Assembly: GCF_018613835.1 (NCBI RefSeq)
Contig: NZ_JAGGPM010000043.1
Span: 1-64,000, forward strand
Source: Arthrobacter sp. ISL-5
Lineage (GTDB): Bacteria; Actinomycetota; Actinomycetes; Actinomycetales; Micrococcaceae
Length of the DNA: 64,000 nt
Reading direction: 5' to 3'
This document shows positions 1 to 8,456 of this stretch, piece after piece. The notes under the pieces are model-generated. The model searched no databases. It was not told where the DNA came from and saw nothing but the letters and a program-made list of their open reading frames with translations. Within the stretch, counting starts at the first letter, position 1, and every line of letters begins with the position of its first letter. A program made the position numbers and the translations under genes.

Positions 1-125
1 ACACTAGGCCCCTGACGAGCCAGCCGGCCCTTGGTCCGCTGGTCCTTGCGCGGGAACGACGCGAAAACCTGCCTGACGTACTCCTCCAGCCCGGCCCGTA
101 TCGCCGCCAGCTCGTCCTGATCCAT
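1..125 (-). pseudogene. IS701-family transposase, N-terminal fragment
   Basis: Reading leftwards from an ATG at 125 gives MDQDELAAIRAGLEEYVRQV and then a SFPRKDQRTKGRL stretch. This is the characteristic start of IS701-family DDE transposases. The expected continuation (YLRGLLLDGRRKS-like) is not seen: after GRL the frame reads ARQGPS up to the window edge. The copy is therefore either diverging at this point or cut at the edge. No terminal inverted repeat was identified beside it. Family assignment is from remembered family sequence, not a search. Confidence 0.6.
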
Positions 126-225
126 GCCCGAAAAATTAACAGAACGGGGAACGGATTAACAGCCGACACGCCACATCTAACAAAGTACTACTAGGTGCCA
201 CGCCCTATAAGGCCTCGATGACCCC

Positions 226-480
226 TTAACGTTTATCAGACAGTCCGGCAGATCTTTGGATGATTTTCGGCTTCGGGACCAGGATCTCATCCAGGCCGTA
301 CGCGACGTCCAGGGCTGTAACCGCGTACTCTCGAACAGTTTCGGACGGGATGGAGAGTCCTCCGCGTGGGCGGCCTCGTTGCGAAGCCGGCTTAGCCCGG
401 CTGCCGCTGTCCCCAGATCGTGAGGAACGGCCTCGACACGCTTCAGCTTGTAGTGAATCGACCCTTGCCTTACCTGGTGA
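226..480 (-). pseudogene. Frameshifted HEPN/DUF4145-like C-terminal remnant
   Basis: Two overlapping minus-strand frames join into one plausible C-terminus. The upstream frame reads LKRVEAVPHDLGTAAAGLSR followed by LRNEAAHAED. The downstream frame reads SIPSETVREYAVTALDVAYG followed by LDEILVPKPKII, ending at a stop at 226. An LRNEAAH motif followed by a helix with alternating alanines resembles DUF4145/HEPN-type domains, where R-x4-H is the signature. A single-base shift near 350-360 separates the halves and no N-terminus is visible. The gene is broken and its function cannot be stated. Confidence 0.35.
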
Positions 481-607
481 GGAGCATAATCGAATGCTGA
501 GGAAACTAAGGAGGACCGGGTTCACGCCGCCCCTGCCGTACTCAAATCATGACTGGCATTGAAGACTATGCAAGTCAGCGGCCAATGAGCAAGAAACAGC
601 CGATTCA
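481..607. other. Short intergenic stretch before the first CD-NTase
   Basis: I see no convincing coding frame or RNA gene here. It separates the decayed HEPN-like remnant (minus) from the plus-strand nucleotidyltransferase and could hold that gene's promoter, but no clear -10/-35 pair was recognised. Confidence 0.3.
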
Positions 608-1459
608 TTGGCGCCGGGGATGTGCACCGTCTGTAGGATTGCTTCAAGACGGACGCAAAGCCAAACGGAAGAACGCGAGGAGAACTTGGTTTGGACCACT
701 GCAGGCGCATTCCAGGAGTTCTTGTCGACAATAAATCTCCCCGGTGATCACCGGACGATCGCCAACATTCGTAAGGACTGGATCGTACGACTGCGTAGCG
801 GTGGCCTCAATATCCTAGACGCCTTCACAATGGGGTCGATTCCCAGATACACCGCGCTGCGTGATCACGCAGATTTGGACGTTATGGTCGTCCTTCATTT
901 TGCGGAGCACATAAAGGGCAGAACTCCGGCTCAGGTGCTGTCCAGTGTCAAAACTTCCCTGGGGTCCGGAGCGGGGAACGTGAGACGCAACGGTCAAGCT
1001 GTGACCATGAAATTCCTGTCGTGGCCGAGCGTGGACGTGGTGCCCGCCTCGAGGCTGGTAGACAAAGCGAAGGCTGTAACAGGCTACGAAATTCCAGATA
1101 TGAATCGTGGCGAATGGATTCGAACGAACCCACCGAGCCATTCAGTAGCGATTACCGCCGCTGTAGGGCAGTACGGGCCAAACTTTAGGCACGTGGTCAA
1201 AATGATCAAGGAGTGGAATCGCCGCCAGGACGTGCGCATGCAGAGTTACCACATTGAGGTCATAGCTTTAAAAATGACCACAAGTTGCCAGGATCATAGC
1301 TGGGCGATCCTTCAGTGGCTTGAGACAGCAAAGGGGGCAGGCGATAAGCCAGTGGCGATCCCTGTTTGGCCAGAAGTTCCCTACCTACGGCTAGCTCCCC
1401 TTCCAGAACACGGGCAGGTAAGGACTAGCTGTAGGACGGAAAGTCGGCGCCTAGGATGA
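608..1459 (+). pseudogene. CD-NTase (CBASS-type nucleotidyltransferase), 3'-truncated
   Basis: The product resembles the CD-NTase/SMODS family, which makes cyclic oligonucleotide signals in CBASS immunity. Counting from the ATG at 608, the GS motif is at residues 76-77 (GSIPRYTAL), the two catalytic aspartates are at 89 and 91 (ADLDVMV), and the third acidic residue is at 143 (SVDVVPA). A helical segment, MIKEWNR...SYHIEV, follows as in the family's C-terminal half. A TTG at 686 preceded by GAGGAG may be the true start, because conserved sequence begins there. The C-terminus collapses after WLETAKG into residues overlapping the convergent gene, so the last part of the fold appears lost. It is probably a remnant or a partner displaced by rearrangement. 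Confidence 0.6.
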
Positions 1460-2291
1460 TTTTCCAGAGGCGGAGGGATTCTTCGTGGTTCCCCGACGCC
1501 TCCGCTTCACCTGCAGCAACAGCCCGCTTGTGTGCAGTGCTGAAGCTCGACACCACGTCCGACCGGGAGCGTTCTGACAGGTACAAGTCCAGTCGTCCGG
1601 AGTGCCCAGACGGATCCTTAACCGGAAGCCACTTTGAAGCATGTTCGAAAAAGACTCGCAGATTAGCGCGCTGGTTGTTTCCCAGCGTTGTAAACATGCT
1701 TGCTGCAACAGTCTCAAGGTGAAACGAGCGCATCCGGCTAGAGTGGGCCCGATTCCACTTTTTGAGCAGCTGAACCAGTGGTTTTAGGTTCGATGCGTGC
1801 TGGCCGTCTTGAGTATTTAGCCATGAAGTGCAGGCTTCTGGATCCGTCGTGATCCAAGTGCCGTCGCCTGCTGGCAGCAAGTATCCCTTCGAAGCGGTGA
1901 GGACCGGGGCTATATCGACGTGGCCGCCATCAACGTAGAAGAGCCTCACAGCCTGGCCCCGCGAACCGACAGTTTCAACCCTTTTCCCAGCCAAGGCATC
2001 TCTGACTCTGTAAAGGAAGCCTTGGCTATTTGACTTGTACTTTTCATACAAAGCGGGAGCATTTGCAAACACGGCCATGGCATCGACGTCATCAATGGGC
2101 CGAATGATGGTTCCCTTTGCGGCCGATCCCATAAGTGCCATCCTGTGCAGGGGCATGTCTGTGCCGTCGAACTCGGTAGACAGAATATTTCGGGAACTGT
2201 TGAAGCGAGAATTCACAGAGTTCCACTGATTGACCGTGGGAGCGATGGCCGTGACATATTCACTAAATGCTGCAGCGGTAGTTATCGCCAC
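1425..2291 (-). CDS. CD-NTase (CBASS cyclic nucleotide synthase)
   Basis: This 288-residue protein has the nucleotidyltransferase signature of CD-NTases: GS at residues 55-56 (MGSAAKGT), the DDVDAMAVF motif with aspartates at 68 and 70, and the third catalytic acid at 126 (HVDIAPV). The C-terminal half (LLKKWNRAHSSRMRSFHLE) matches the helical OAS-like module. It is predicted to sense phage infection in the cytoplasm and to make a cyclic di- or trinucleotide. It starts at GTG 2291, immediately after the stop of the S-4TM gene, so the two form an operon with effector first. Its 3' end overlaps the opposing CD-NTase remnant by about 35 bp. The cyclic product cannot be predicted from sequence alone. 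Confidence 0.75.
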   Translation of the reverse strand: MAITTAAAFSEYVTAIAPTVNQWNSVNSRFNSSRNILSTEFDGTDMPLHRMALMGSAAKGTIIRPIDDVDAMAVFANAPALYEKYKSNSQGFLYRVRDALAGKRVETVGSRGQAVRLFYVDGGHVDIAPVLTASKGYLLPAGDGTWITTDPEACTSWLNTQDGQHASNLKPLVQLLKKWNRAHSSRMRSFHLETVAASMFTTLGNNQRANLRVFFEHASKWLPVKDPSGHSGRLDLYLSERSRSDVVSSFSTAHKRAVAAGEAEASGNHEESLRLWKIILGADFPSYS

Positions 2292-2292
2292 A

Positions 2293-3243
2293 TTACGCTC
2301 GCTCTCCGCTGATATTTTCCAGGAATCTGGCGGATGAATACTTCATCGCTCTCTCATTCCAGCCATAGACCAGCTTGTAGATTGGTTCCGGTAGAGGCGG
2401 GGCGCTGGACCTGATCTGGTACTGTGCGTCCTGGTTCGTACGCAACCGTGTTTCTGTGACCGCGCGGGACTGAGCTTGCTCGTCCAAGGCGTCCCCCAGG
2501 ACCTGCCGCTGTCTCGCTGCTGTAGCGTTGCCGCGTATTACTTCGTTCAGGGCGATGACGCCGGGAATAATCGGTAATGCGATGCCAGCCAGAAAGTCCC
2601 CCAAGGACATACCTTTGAGCACCGCTATGAGCAGGATTGCCGAAAGAGAAATGGCCCCCAGCATGGCTGTGACGATGTAGTAGACGGTATGAATCCTCTG
2701 ACTGTAAACGCACGCTATGCGTTGGGCCAGGAGAACCGCCATCGGGCCGGGCAGTCCGGGTCTGATCTCATACCAGCCCTGTAGTTTGTGCCTTTTTATT
2801 GCTTTCTCGAACCCGCCAAGGCGGTCTGAGATATGTTCCGGGGCAACCTTCTGGCCCAACGCCTGATTCCAGGGCAACCCAAAGACAATACATTCAAACT
2901 GTTCCAGGATCCTGGCAGCCCGAACGATCAACAAGGACTCCCACGGGGAAAGTAGCAATGACAGAACGACCCAGATGCCGGCCAAGGAGCCTACAAGATT
3001 GTCGGTCAAAACGTCAAGGGTGGTGACCACCGGTCCTAAAAGGGTAATAGTAAGGGCCCCGCCGATTCGGACTCTCCTGATCCACTTCGCAATTCCAAAG
3101 ATGCGACGCTGGGCAAGCAGTAGTTCTAGGGCTCCACGTTCATCTTGGCGCTCCAGCAACTCGTCGCTGGCAGCCACGAGCCGTGGCGAGGCACTGTTGA
3201 TCACATGCATCATCCAACCACACGTTGCCCGGGTATCTCCCAT
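2293..3243 (-). CDS. S-4TM-family putative pore-forming CBASS effector
   Basis: The conserved opening (ASDELLERQDERGALELLLA, then QRRIFGIAKW) and four hydrophobic segments match the S-4TM family. These are predicted membrane effectors encoded beside SMODS/CD-NTase genes. Segments appear as two helices early (GALTITLLGPVV, VGSLAGIWVVLSLLL) and two later (YYIVTAMLGAISLSAILLI, FLAGIALPIIPGVI), with cytoplasmic linkers between them and a charged C-terminal tail. In such systems the cyclic nucleotide is thought to trigger membrane disruption and abortive infection. The frame stays open to 3435, but the extra N-terminal sequence is arginine-rich and unlike the family. ATG 3243 (316 aa) or the double ATG near 3211 is more likely. 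Confidence 0.7.
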   Translation of the reverse strand: MGDTRATCGWMMHVINSASPRLVAASDELLERQDERGALELLLAQRRIFGIAKWIRRVRIGGALTITLLGPVVTTLDVLTDNLVGSLAGIWVVLSLLLSPWESLLIVRAARILEQFECIVFGLPWNQALGQKVAPEHISDRLGGFEKAIKRHKLQGWYEIRPGLPGPMAVLLAQRIACVYSQRIHTVYYIVTAMLGAISLSAILLIAVLKGMSLGDFLAGIALPIIPGVIALNEVIRGNATAARQRQVLGDALDEQAQSRAVTETRLRTNQDAQYQIRSSAPPLPEPIYKLVYGWNERAMKYSSARFLENISGERA

Positions 3244-3435
3244 CGCCCCTCGCCGGTCTGGGGCGGCGCCATGCTTCGTTTGCCTATGCCGAACAGGGTG
3301 GGTCATGCCTAGGCCCAATTTGCCTCGGCGTAGACGTCTATGGGTGGAAAGTGGACCATTTCGCTGTCCATTGATGATGTCGACAGACGTATCCACTCGC
3401 ATGCCGGGCGTAAGAAGACGGTTTAAGGTCGTCAT

Positions 3436-4013
3436 GCACGCGGCACATGACCGGGGAACTCTACTTCATCGGAACGCTACCTTGAGCCATGTACGGCTGG
3501 GGCTCGGCAAGTAGTCGAGATTCTGCCTAGGAGGACCCACCTCCCAATTGAACAATCACTGGCAACAATGGTCAGGTGAGTCTTACAACCCAGACAGGCT
3601 CGATTGACCAGCAAAAGTGCTGGTCAGCGGGCATTTGGGCTACCCACCTCTGCACTGAGAGTTTGTGCGCCTCGCCAACAAACTATCTGCAGAGGTGGTC
3701 CTCTGCCGGTGTCAGTGCTCGGGGGCAGTTCGGTGATGGCAGTCTCTCGTTGCCATGCACCTCTGGCATTCCAACTGGAGCGGCAACGGAAGCGCCCCAG
3801 CTCCATTACTGAGTTGGCCGGGCGACTGCGGCAAGCAATCCATCAACGTGCACGGGGCGGCCGACTGCTTCCCGCATTCATTTCGGCGACTGACCGGTGC
3901 TCCACGCGAGCCCTCGGAGCCCTGATCTCGACGCACTGAGCGACCCACTAGCCCCGCCGGGGGTACCCGACAGGGACTCCCGGGATTGGCGTCCCTGCTC
4001 GTACCTTTGAGGA
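3436..4013. other. Non-coding stretch with a recurring CTGCCTAGG motif
   Basis: No convincing gene is seen. Around 3521 lies GATTCTGCCTAGG followed by ACCCACCTCCC, which recurs in related form near 10187, 16900, 22265 and 47222. A plus-strand frame (3604-3939, TTG start) is open but resembles no family I know and is probably spurious. Confidence 0.35.
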
Positions 4014-4646
4014 ATGAATTCGAAGGACGAAGCACAGGAGTTCCTGATGTCCCGCCGCGCGCAGATCACGCCGGCCCAGGTCGGCCTGCCCGACTACGGC
4101 GAGGAGCGGCGCGTGCCCGGGCTGCGGCGCGAGGAGGTCGCGTCGCTCGCCGGGGTGAGCCTCGGTTACTACACGCGCCTGGAGCGAGGCGACGTCGGCG
4201 GCGCGTCGGAGAGCGTGCTGGGCGCGATCGCCACAGCGCTTCGGCTGACGGAGGCGCGCACTACTGAGGGCTGCTCCCTTGGAGGGGAACGAGCCCTCAG
4301 TAGTGCGCGCCTCGCTCCGACGCCTTGTCGACAGCATCAGCGTGCCCGCGATCGTGCAGACGCCGCGCCTGGACCTGGTTGCGGCGAACGACCTCAGCCT
4401 GGCGCTGTTCTCCCCGGTCTTCGAGGACCCGCGCGGGGCGAACTTCGCGCGGTTCAACTACCTCGATCCGCCCGCCCGGGACTTCTACGTCGACTGGCTG
4501 CTGGCGCGGCGGCCGGCGCGGCCATCCTCCGCCTGGAGGCGGGACGCAACCCGCTGAACGAGGAGCTGACGGCGCTGATCGGCGAGTTGTCCACGATCAG
4601 CCCGTACTTCCGCGAGGACTGGGCGCGCCGCGATGTCGGGGTCTGA
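4014..4646 (+). pseudogene. MmyB-like XRE regulator, disrupted by a hairpin and frameshifts
   Basis: The N-terminus (MNSKDEAQEFLMSRRAQITP; VPGLRREEVASLAGVSLGYYTRLERGD) is the helix-turn-helix of MmyB/XRE-type repressors. The C-terminal ligand-binding part appears in another frame (LRRLVDSISVPAIVQTPRLD; NDLSLALFSPVFEDPRGANF). It then shifts again near 4520 to AAILRLEAGRNPLNEELTAL. The linker between the domains is replaced by a perfect inverted repeat (4251-4313), and the protein ends early at DVGV without the usual last 60 or so residues. Upstream GC and codon use are higher than in the flanks, suggesting recent acquisition. The gene cannot make a normal regulator. Confidence 0.75.
4251..4313. 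repeat. Perfect 22-bp inverted repeat (hairpin) inside the MmyB-like gene
   Basis: Left arm 4251-4272 and right arm 4292-4313 are exact reverse complements (GAGGCGCGCACTACTGAGGG plus CT), separated by a 19-base loop. It sits exactly where the HTH and ligand-binding halves should join and shifts the frame. No U-run follows, so it is not a standard terminator. It looks like a deletion/inversion scar or a very small inserted element. Confidence 0.85.
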
Positions 4647-4723
4647 GGAGGATCGGTACGGAAATTCACGTTTAGGAGGTTATGGTGCGAATTCCGGCCT
4701 TGGATGGCGGAACTCTTTCGGAT

Positions 4724-5041
4724 CTACGCGGTGGTGTCGCCTGCACGTTTGATGGCGCGGTAGACGGTTGAGCGCACGACCGCGAACAGTTCTGCAAGTT
4801 TGACTGTCGTGTGCGTCCCCGCCGGGTGAACGGAGACCAGGTGCGCCTCCTGTGTTTTGGAGAGCTTGGGCTGCTTCCCCCGGAGGCGGCCCTTCGCCTT
4901 GGCGACGGCCATGCCCTCCCGGGTTCGTGCCCGGATCAGGTCCGCTTCGAATTCGGCGACCATGGCCAGGACGTTAAAGAGGAGCCGGCCACGGAGCACG
5001 AGAAACGCCAGGCCTACCCCGACGCCGTTGACCAGGCTCAC
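4724..5041 (-). pseudogene. Serine recombinase (resolvase), C-terminal fragment
   Basis: The sequence GRLLFNVLAMVAEFEADLIR followed by ARTREGMAVAKAKGRLRGKQ is the end of the catalytic domain and E-helix of Tn3-type resolvases. A Hin-type HTH follows (TVKLAELFAVVRSTVYRAIK). The N-terminal part with the nucleophilic serine and the R..DR motif is absent. Residues before GRLLF are degenerate, and a stop lies just upstream in the frame. It is a mobile-element remnant. Confidence 0.75.
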
Positions 5042-5224
5042 GCCGACTTAGCCGCGCTCCAGCCGAGCACCTGACGTTGGCCAAGACCGGCCCGGGTCAT
5101 CGCTGGTCAGCCATATCCGCCTGATTTTTCCCAAGTACTACGGCGATCCCGAGCAAGGTGGCGCAATCAGCAGCTGAGCCGGAACCTTGCCTGTACCACC
5201 ATCGCCCGCCGTGGGCCAGGTCGT
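5042..5224. other. Spacer between the resolvase remnant and the peptidase cluster
   Basis: No gene seen. This is the downstream end of the minus-strand transporter cluster; no clear T-run terminator was identified. Confidence 0.3.
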
Positions 5225-5779
5225 TCAGCGTTTCCGCTCGTTCACCGGTGAGGATCCCTGGTTTCTTGGATGCCTGGTGGCCTTCAGGACGAGCTGACCG
5301 ACTCCTATCAAGACCATTCTCCCGTCGGCGAAAAACGGCAGTAGATTGACGGCATGTCCGAGCGCCACAGGAATCGCTATCCAGGCCGGGACGCCGGCAG
5401 GGATGGTCAGTGTGCAGCACAGAACCCCGGCTAACGGGCCCGAGGTTGCCGTGAGGATGTTGTGTATTCCCTGCATGCGGGGTGCGGCTATCCATACACC
5501 GGTCAAGGAATTTTTCGTTGTCCCGGCGCAGGAATCCTGGAGGAGCCATCGAAGGACTGTCAGATGAGCGGTCTCATGGAGGATGAGGGAGCTCAAGCAT
5601 ACTGCGAACCCGATCAGTGCTGCCGTGAGGGGGTCATTGAGCGTTCCTGTGGCGAGAGCGGCTATGGTTCCCGCCGCGAGGAAGACGGATGCCATTGTCA
5701 TGGCGGGCAGGAGGGCTGCGCGGAGCACAGAGAGGAGCGCACCGCTGCTTCCCGAACCATGGCGAAGGTTCCCTGGCAT
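5225..5779 (-). CDS. Membrane-embedded zinc metallopeptidase (M50/site-2-protease-like)
   Basis: This 184-residue, mostly hydrophobic protein has an HETAH zinc motif at residues 68-72 inside a predicted helix (LSSLILHETAHLTVL). A second motif, NLLPFFADG, lies at 145-153. It corresponds to the N-x2-P-x3-DG-like third-ligand region of M50 intramembrane proteases. Four to five membrane segments are visible. It is the last gene of a minus-strand cluster with a small peptide and an ABC transporter, 79 bp after the permease. By analogy with clusters such as Bacillus yydFGHIJ, where an M50 protein matures a secreted peptide, it may cleave the 85-residue protein at 8457-8714. That role is inferred from context. 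Confidence 0.6.
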   Translation of the reverse strand: MPGNLRHGSGSSGALLSVLRAALLPAMTMASVFLAAGTIAALATGTLNDPLTAALIGFAVCLSSLILHETAHLTVLRWLLQDSCAGTTKNSLTGVWIAAPRMQGIHNILTATSGPLAGVLCCTLTIPAGVPAWIAIPVALGHAVNLLPFFADGRMVLIGVGQLVLKATRHPRNQGSSPVNERKR

Positions 5780-5858
5780 CCGTCCACGCCGCCGGATCTG
5801 GATACTTGTGGATGAAAAGGTTCCGGGTCGGTGGGCAGATGTGGGTGTCCTGAGCTGA

Positions 5859-7367
5859 TCACTGACCCGCCATTTCCGAGCGGTGCAGTCCCATCCACCG
5901 TCCTGTCAGGAAGTACGCCGCGACGACTGCGATCATCATCATTAGCTGTACCAGGACAATTGCGAACAGACTGCCGGATGCTGCAAGCGTTGACTGTAGG
6001 CCGAAGGTCAGGCCGATCAGGCCAATCACGGCGACTGCTTCGGACACGGCCCCGCCAATTGACTGGTCCCGGGACACCGGCAGCAAAAGCCCCAGGATGC
6101 AGCTGGCGCACATTTCCACGAAAAGCATCGGCAATGCCATCATTAGATCCACGGGCTGGGCGTCCGTGAATAGGATCAGGGCTGTCCCGTAGAAACCCAT
6201 CATGGCCGCCCAAACTACGAATACTGCCATGAATTTCGGCATGACCCATGATGTCGGTTGTCCTGCGACCCGGTATATCCAGTGGTGACGGCGGGTTGGG
6301 CCGTAACATCCGATGCCTAGGGCACTGGCGACGCCCAGCGAGATGTAGAACAGGCCCAGGTCATCAGAGCCGGCAATCGCAGCAGAAATGACAGCTGCCA
6401 CGCACAGTCCGTTGACGAACAACAGCAGCACGGCGTTCGAGGGGAAGCATAGCCACTGTCGAAGCTCGAGGCGGAAGAAGGATTCGTCGTTGGCCTTCCG
6501 GCGTTTCCGCCTCCATCGGAGTATTGGATGCCAGGCTGTGAATTCCGGCCGGGGCACCCATTCCAGCAATTGCAGGACGCCCAGCATGACCAATGGAGCG
6601 GCTGCGACCAGCGTCACGGTCCACCATGCCGGGGCTGGGCCGCCGAGTAGCCACGCGAATACCTCTCCCAGCGGCAGCAGAACGCCTCCGCTTTCCCTGC
6701 CGTTCATAGGCAGTGTGCCGATGAACGCGAACAGGAGAAGGCCCGCGGTCAGCAGTCCGCTGATTCCCTGAACGATGACTCCGTTCCGACCCAGCGACCT
6801 TCCTATGATCACCTGCCCCAGTTCGATAAGAACCTGGGTCGTAAGACATCCGAAGAGGGCTGCGAATAAGGCATAGCCAAGTCCGGCCACTGCGACGCGT
6901 ACGCTCCCAGTGAAGACGAACTGAAGGGCGAGGGGGCCTGCGACGAGAAGCCCGCCGAAGTAACCCACAGAGACGGTGAGCCACCGCACGGCCGCCCGGA
7001 TATGGGCCTGTCGGACGGGGAGTACCGAGAGCATCTCGGTGAGAAGCGTCCGGCTCGGGGCATACAGTACTGCCATCAGCGTGGCCAGTGCAGGCATTGT
7101 AAACACCACACCGGCTACGGGGGCAGCGATCTGCCATCCCATATCCGCGTCCAGCCCCAGTTGATGACCCAGCTCGACGCTGGACCACGCAGTCCAGGCC
7201 ACCATCGCGGTGAGGATCCCGGACACAAATGCTCTTGCCCTGTTCTTCGACCCCAGCGACCGGGCGAGATCGTTGAACCAGATACGCCAGGTGATGCCAT
7301 GGACTGCAGCCATCACGGTCAGTGCCGGCGGAGGAGGCGAAGGCCGGCGGAACCCGGTGATGCTCAT
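5859..7367 (-). CDS. ABC transporter permease, large (about 12 TM)
   Basis: This 502-residue protein has roughly a dozen hydrophobic segments, arranged as two halves joined by a basic linker (RWRRKRRKANDESFFRLELR). That layout is seen in actinobacterial exporter permeases that work with a separate ATPase. Its ATG overlaps the stop of the 86-residue membrane protein by four bases (ATGA), so the two are translationally coupled. It pairs with the ATPase at 7654-8427. The substrate is not evident from sequence; a secreted peptide is suggested by the neighbouring small gene and metallopeptidase. No extracellular MacB-type domain is present. Confidence 0.7.
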   Translation of the reverse strand: MSITGFRRPSPPPPALTVMAAVHGITWRIWFNDLARSLGSKNRARAFVSGILTAMVAWTAWSSVELGHQLGLDADMGWQIAAPVAGVVFTMPALATLMAVLYAPSRTLLTEMLSVLPVRQAHIRAAVRWLTVSVGYFGGLLVAGPLALQFVFTGSVRVAVAGLGYALFAALFGCLTTQVLIELGQVIIGRSLGRNGVIVQGISGLLTAGLLLFAFIGTLPMNGRESGGVLLPLGEVFAWLLGGPAPAWWTVTLVAAAPLVMLGVLQLLEWVPRPEFTAWHPILRWRRKRRKANDESFFRLELRQWLCFPSNAVLLLFVNGLCVAAVISAAIAGSDDLGLFYISLGVASALGIGCYGPTRRHHWIYRVAGQPTSWVMPKFMAVFVVWAAMMGFYGTALILFTDAQPVDLMMALPMLFVEMCASCILGLLLPVSRDQSIGGAVSEAVAVIGLIGLTFGLQSTLAASGSLFAIVLVQLMMMIAVVAAYFLTGRWMGLHRSEMAGQ

Positions 7368-7624
7368 TGCTTCCGGCCGGCGCGCTTGGACCCCTTGCCG
7401 GCCAGCCAGATCAGCGTACCGGCCACCAAGGCGAGGCCAATCGGGCCCAACGGGTTGAAAAACATGCTTGTTTCCGGGGCTCCGACCTCATTGGTGGTTG
7501 ATTCCACCACGACGAACGCCGGAATCGACAGGCTGCCGTTGGTGAGAAAGGTGACGATGAATATGACGAGCAACGTCAGCAGCGCCACCACGATTCCGAT
7601 ACCGAGGGACTTAGCGAAGTTCAC
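7364..7624 (-). CDS. Small two-TM membrane protein of the ABC/peptidase cluster
   Basis: This 86-residue protein has one helix at the N-terminus (IGIVVALLTLLVIFIVTFL) and another near residues 60-75 (PLGPIGLALVAGTLIWLAG), with a short acidic loop between and a basic tail (KGSKRAGRKQ). It lies between the ATPase (29 bp away) and the permease (ATGA overlap). It could be a transporter subunit, an immunity protein or a second peptide; sequence does not decide. No homologous family is recognised. Confidence 0.6.
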   Translation of the reverse strand: MNFAKSLGIGIVVALLTLLVIFIVTFLTNGSLSIPAFVVVESTTNEVGAPETSMFFNPLGPIGLALVAGTLIWLAGKGSKRAGRKQ

Positions 7625-7653
7625 ATTCTCTCCCGTGTGTGAAGTGACTCTGG

Positions 7654-8427
7654 TTACGGTGACCGCAGCAGTCGCTGCAGTTCCTTTTCCTTGCCGATCA
7701 TCGTGGCGTGCAACCCGGTGGCGTGGACAAACAATTCCTCCAGGGATCGGGCGCCGTTCTCTAACATCAGATCCCGTGGCGTTCCGGAGGCGACCATTGT
7801 TCCTTCAGCGAGGATGACAACTGAATCGCAGAATCGTTCAGCCGCCACGAGGTCATGGGTGGCCAGGAGAATGGCGCCGCCTTCTTGTGTGAATGTTTTC
7901 AGCAGCGCATTCATCAGCAGGCCGGCTTCCGGGTCAAGACCGCGCATAGGTTCATCCAGGATGAGCAGTTCCGGCCGATGGGCCAGGGCCAGAACCAGCT
8001 GAAGTTTGCGCTTCATGCCGTGGGAATAGTCCCCGACGTATTTATCCAGATGCGAGGACAAGCCGAGTAGCTCGGTGAGACCGGAAGCGGTTTCGTTGGA
8101 GAACAGCGGCCTCAGGCGGCGGTAGAAGGAAATGGTCTCGGAGGCCGTGAGGGACTCCGGCATCGGCAGATCGTCCGGGAAGAAACCAAAATGGTCCTTC
8201 GCCTCCACTGATTCGTGCGGGGCGCCGCCGATGAGGATGCTGCCGAAAGACAGTTTGATGAACCCGGTGATGCAATGCAGGGTGGTGGACTTGCCCGACC
8301 CGTTGGGTCCCAGAAGTCCCGTAATCGCACCCTGAGGGACAGCGAAGGAGAGATCCTGGACTCCGTGCCGGGTTCCGTAGGTTTTGGTCAAACCCGTCAC
8401 TTGCAACGGGTCAGGCAAGTTCGCCAT
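7654..8427 (-). CDS. ABC transporter ATP-binding protein
   Basis: This 257-residue ATPase has Walker A GLLGPNGSGKSTTLH, a signature loop reading YSHGMKRKL in place of LSGGQ, and Walker B LLILDEPMRGLDPEA with the downstream switch histidine (LLATHDL). This is the CcmA/NatA-like class used by many peptide and drug exporters. It energises the permease encoded just downstream on the same strand. The peptide gene lies 29 bp upstream. The full-length motifs indicate an active enzyme. Confidence 0.9.
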   Translation of the reverse strand: MANLPDPLQVTGLTKTYGTRHGVQDLSFAVPQGAITGLLGPNGSGKSTTLHCITGFIKLSFGSILIGGAPHESVEAKDHFGFFPDDLPMPESLTASETISFYRRLRPLFSNETASGLTELLGLSSHLDKYVGDYSHGMKRKLQLVLALAHRPELLILDEPMRGLDPEAGLLMNALLKTFTQEGGAILLATHDLVAAERFCDSVVILAEGTMVASGTPRDLMLENGARSLEELFVHATGLHATMIGKEKELQRLLRSP

Positions 8428-8456
8428 TGTTTTAATCCTCTCCTAGGGCCATCGGC

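Noticed and set aside
3604-3939. 111-codon plus-strand frame between the CBASS locus and the MmyB-like gene
   Set aside because: No homology recognised, TTG start without ribosome site, and arginine-rich translation typical of non-coding high-GC sequence.
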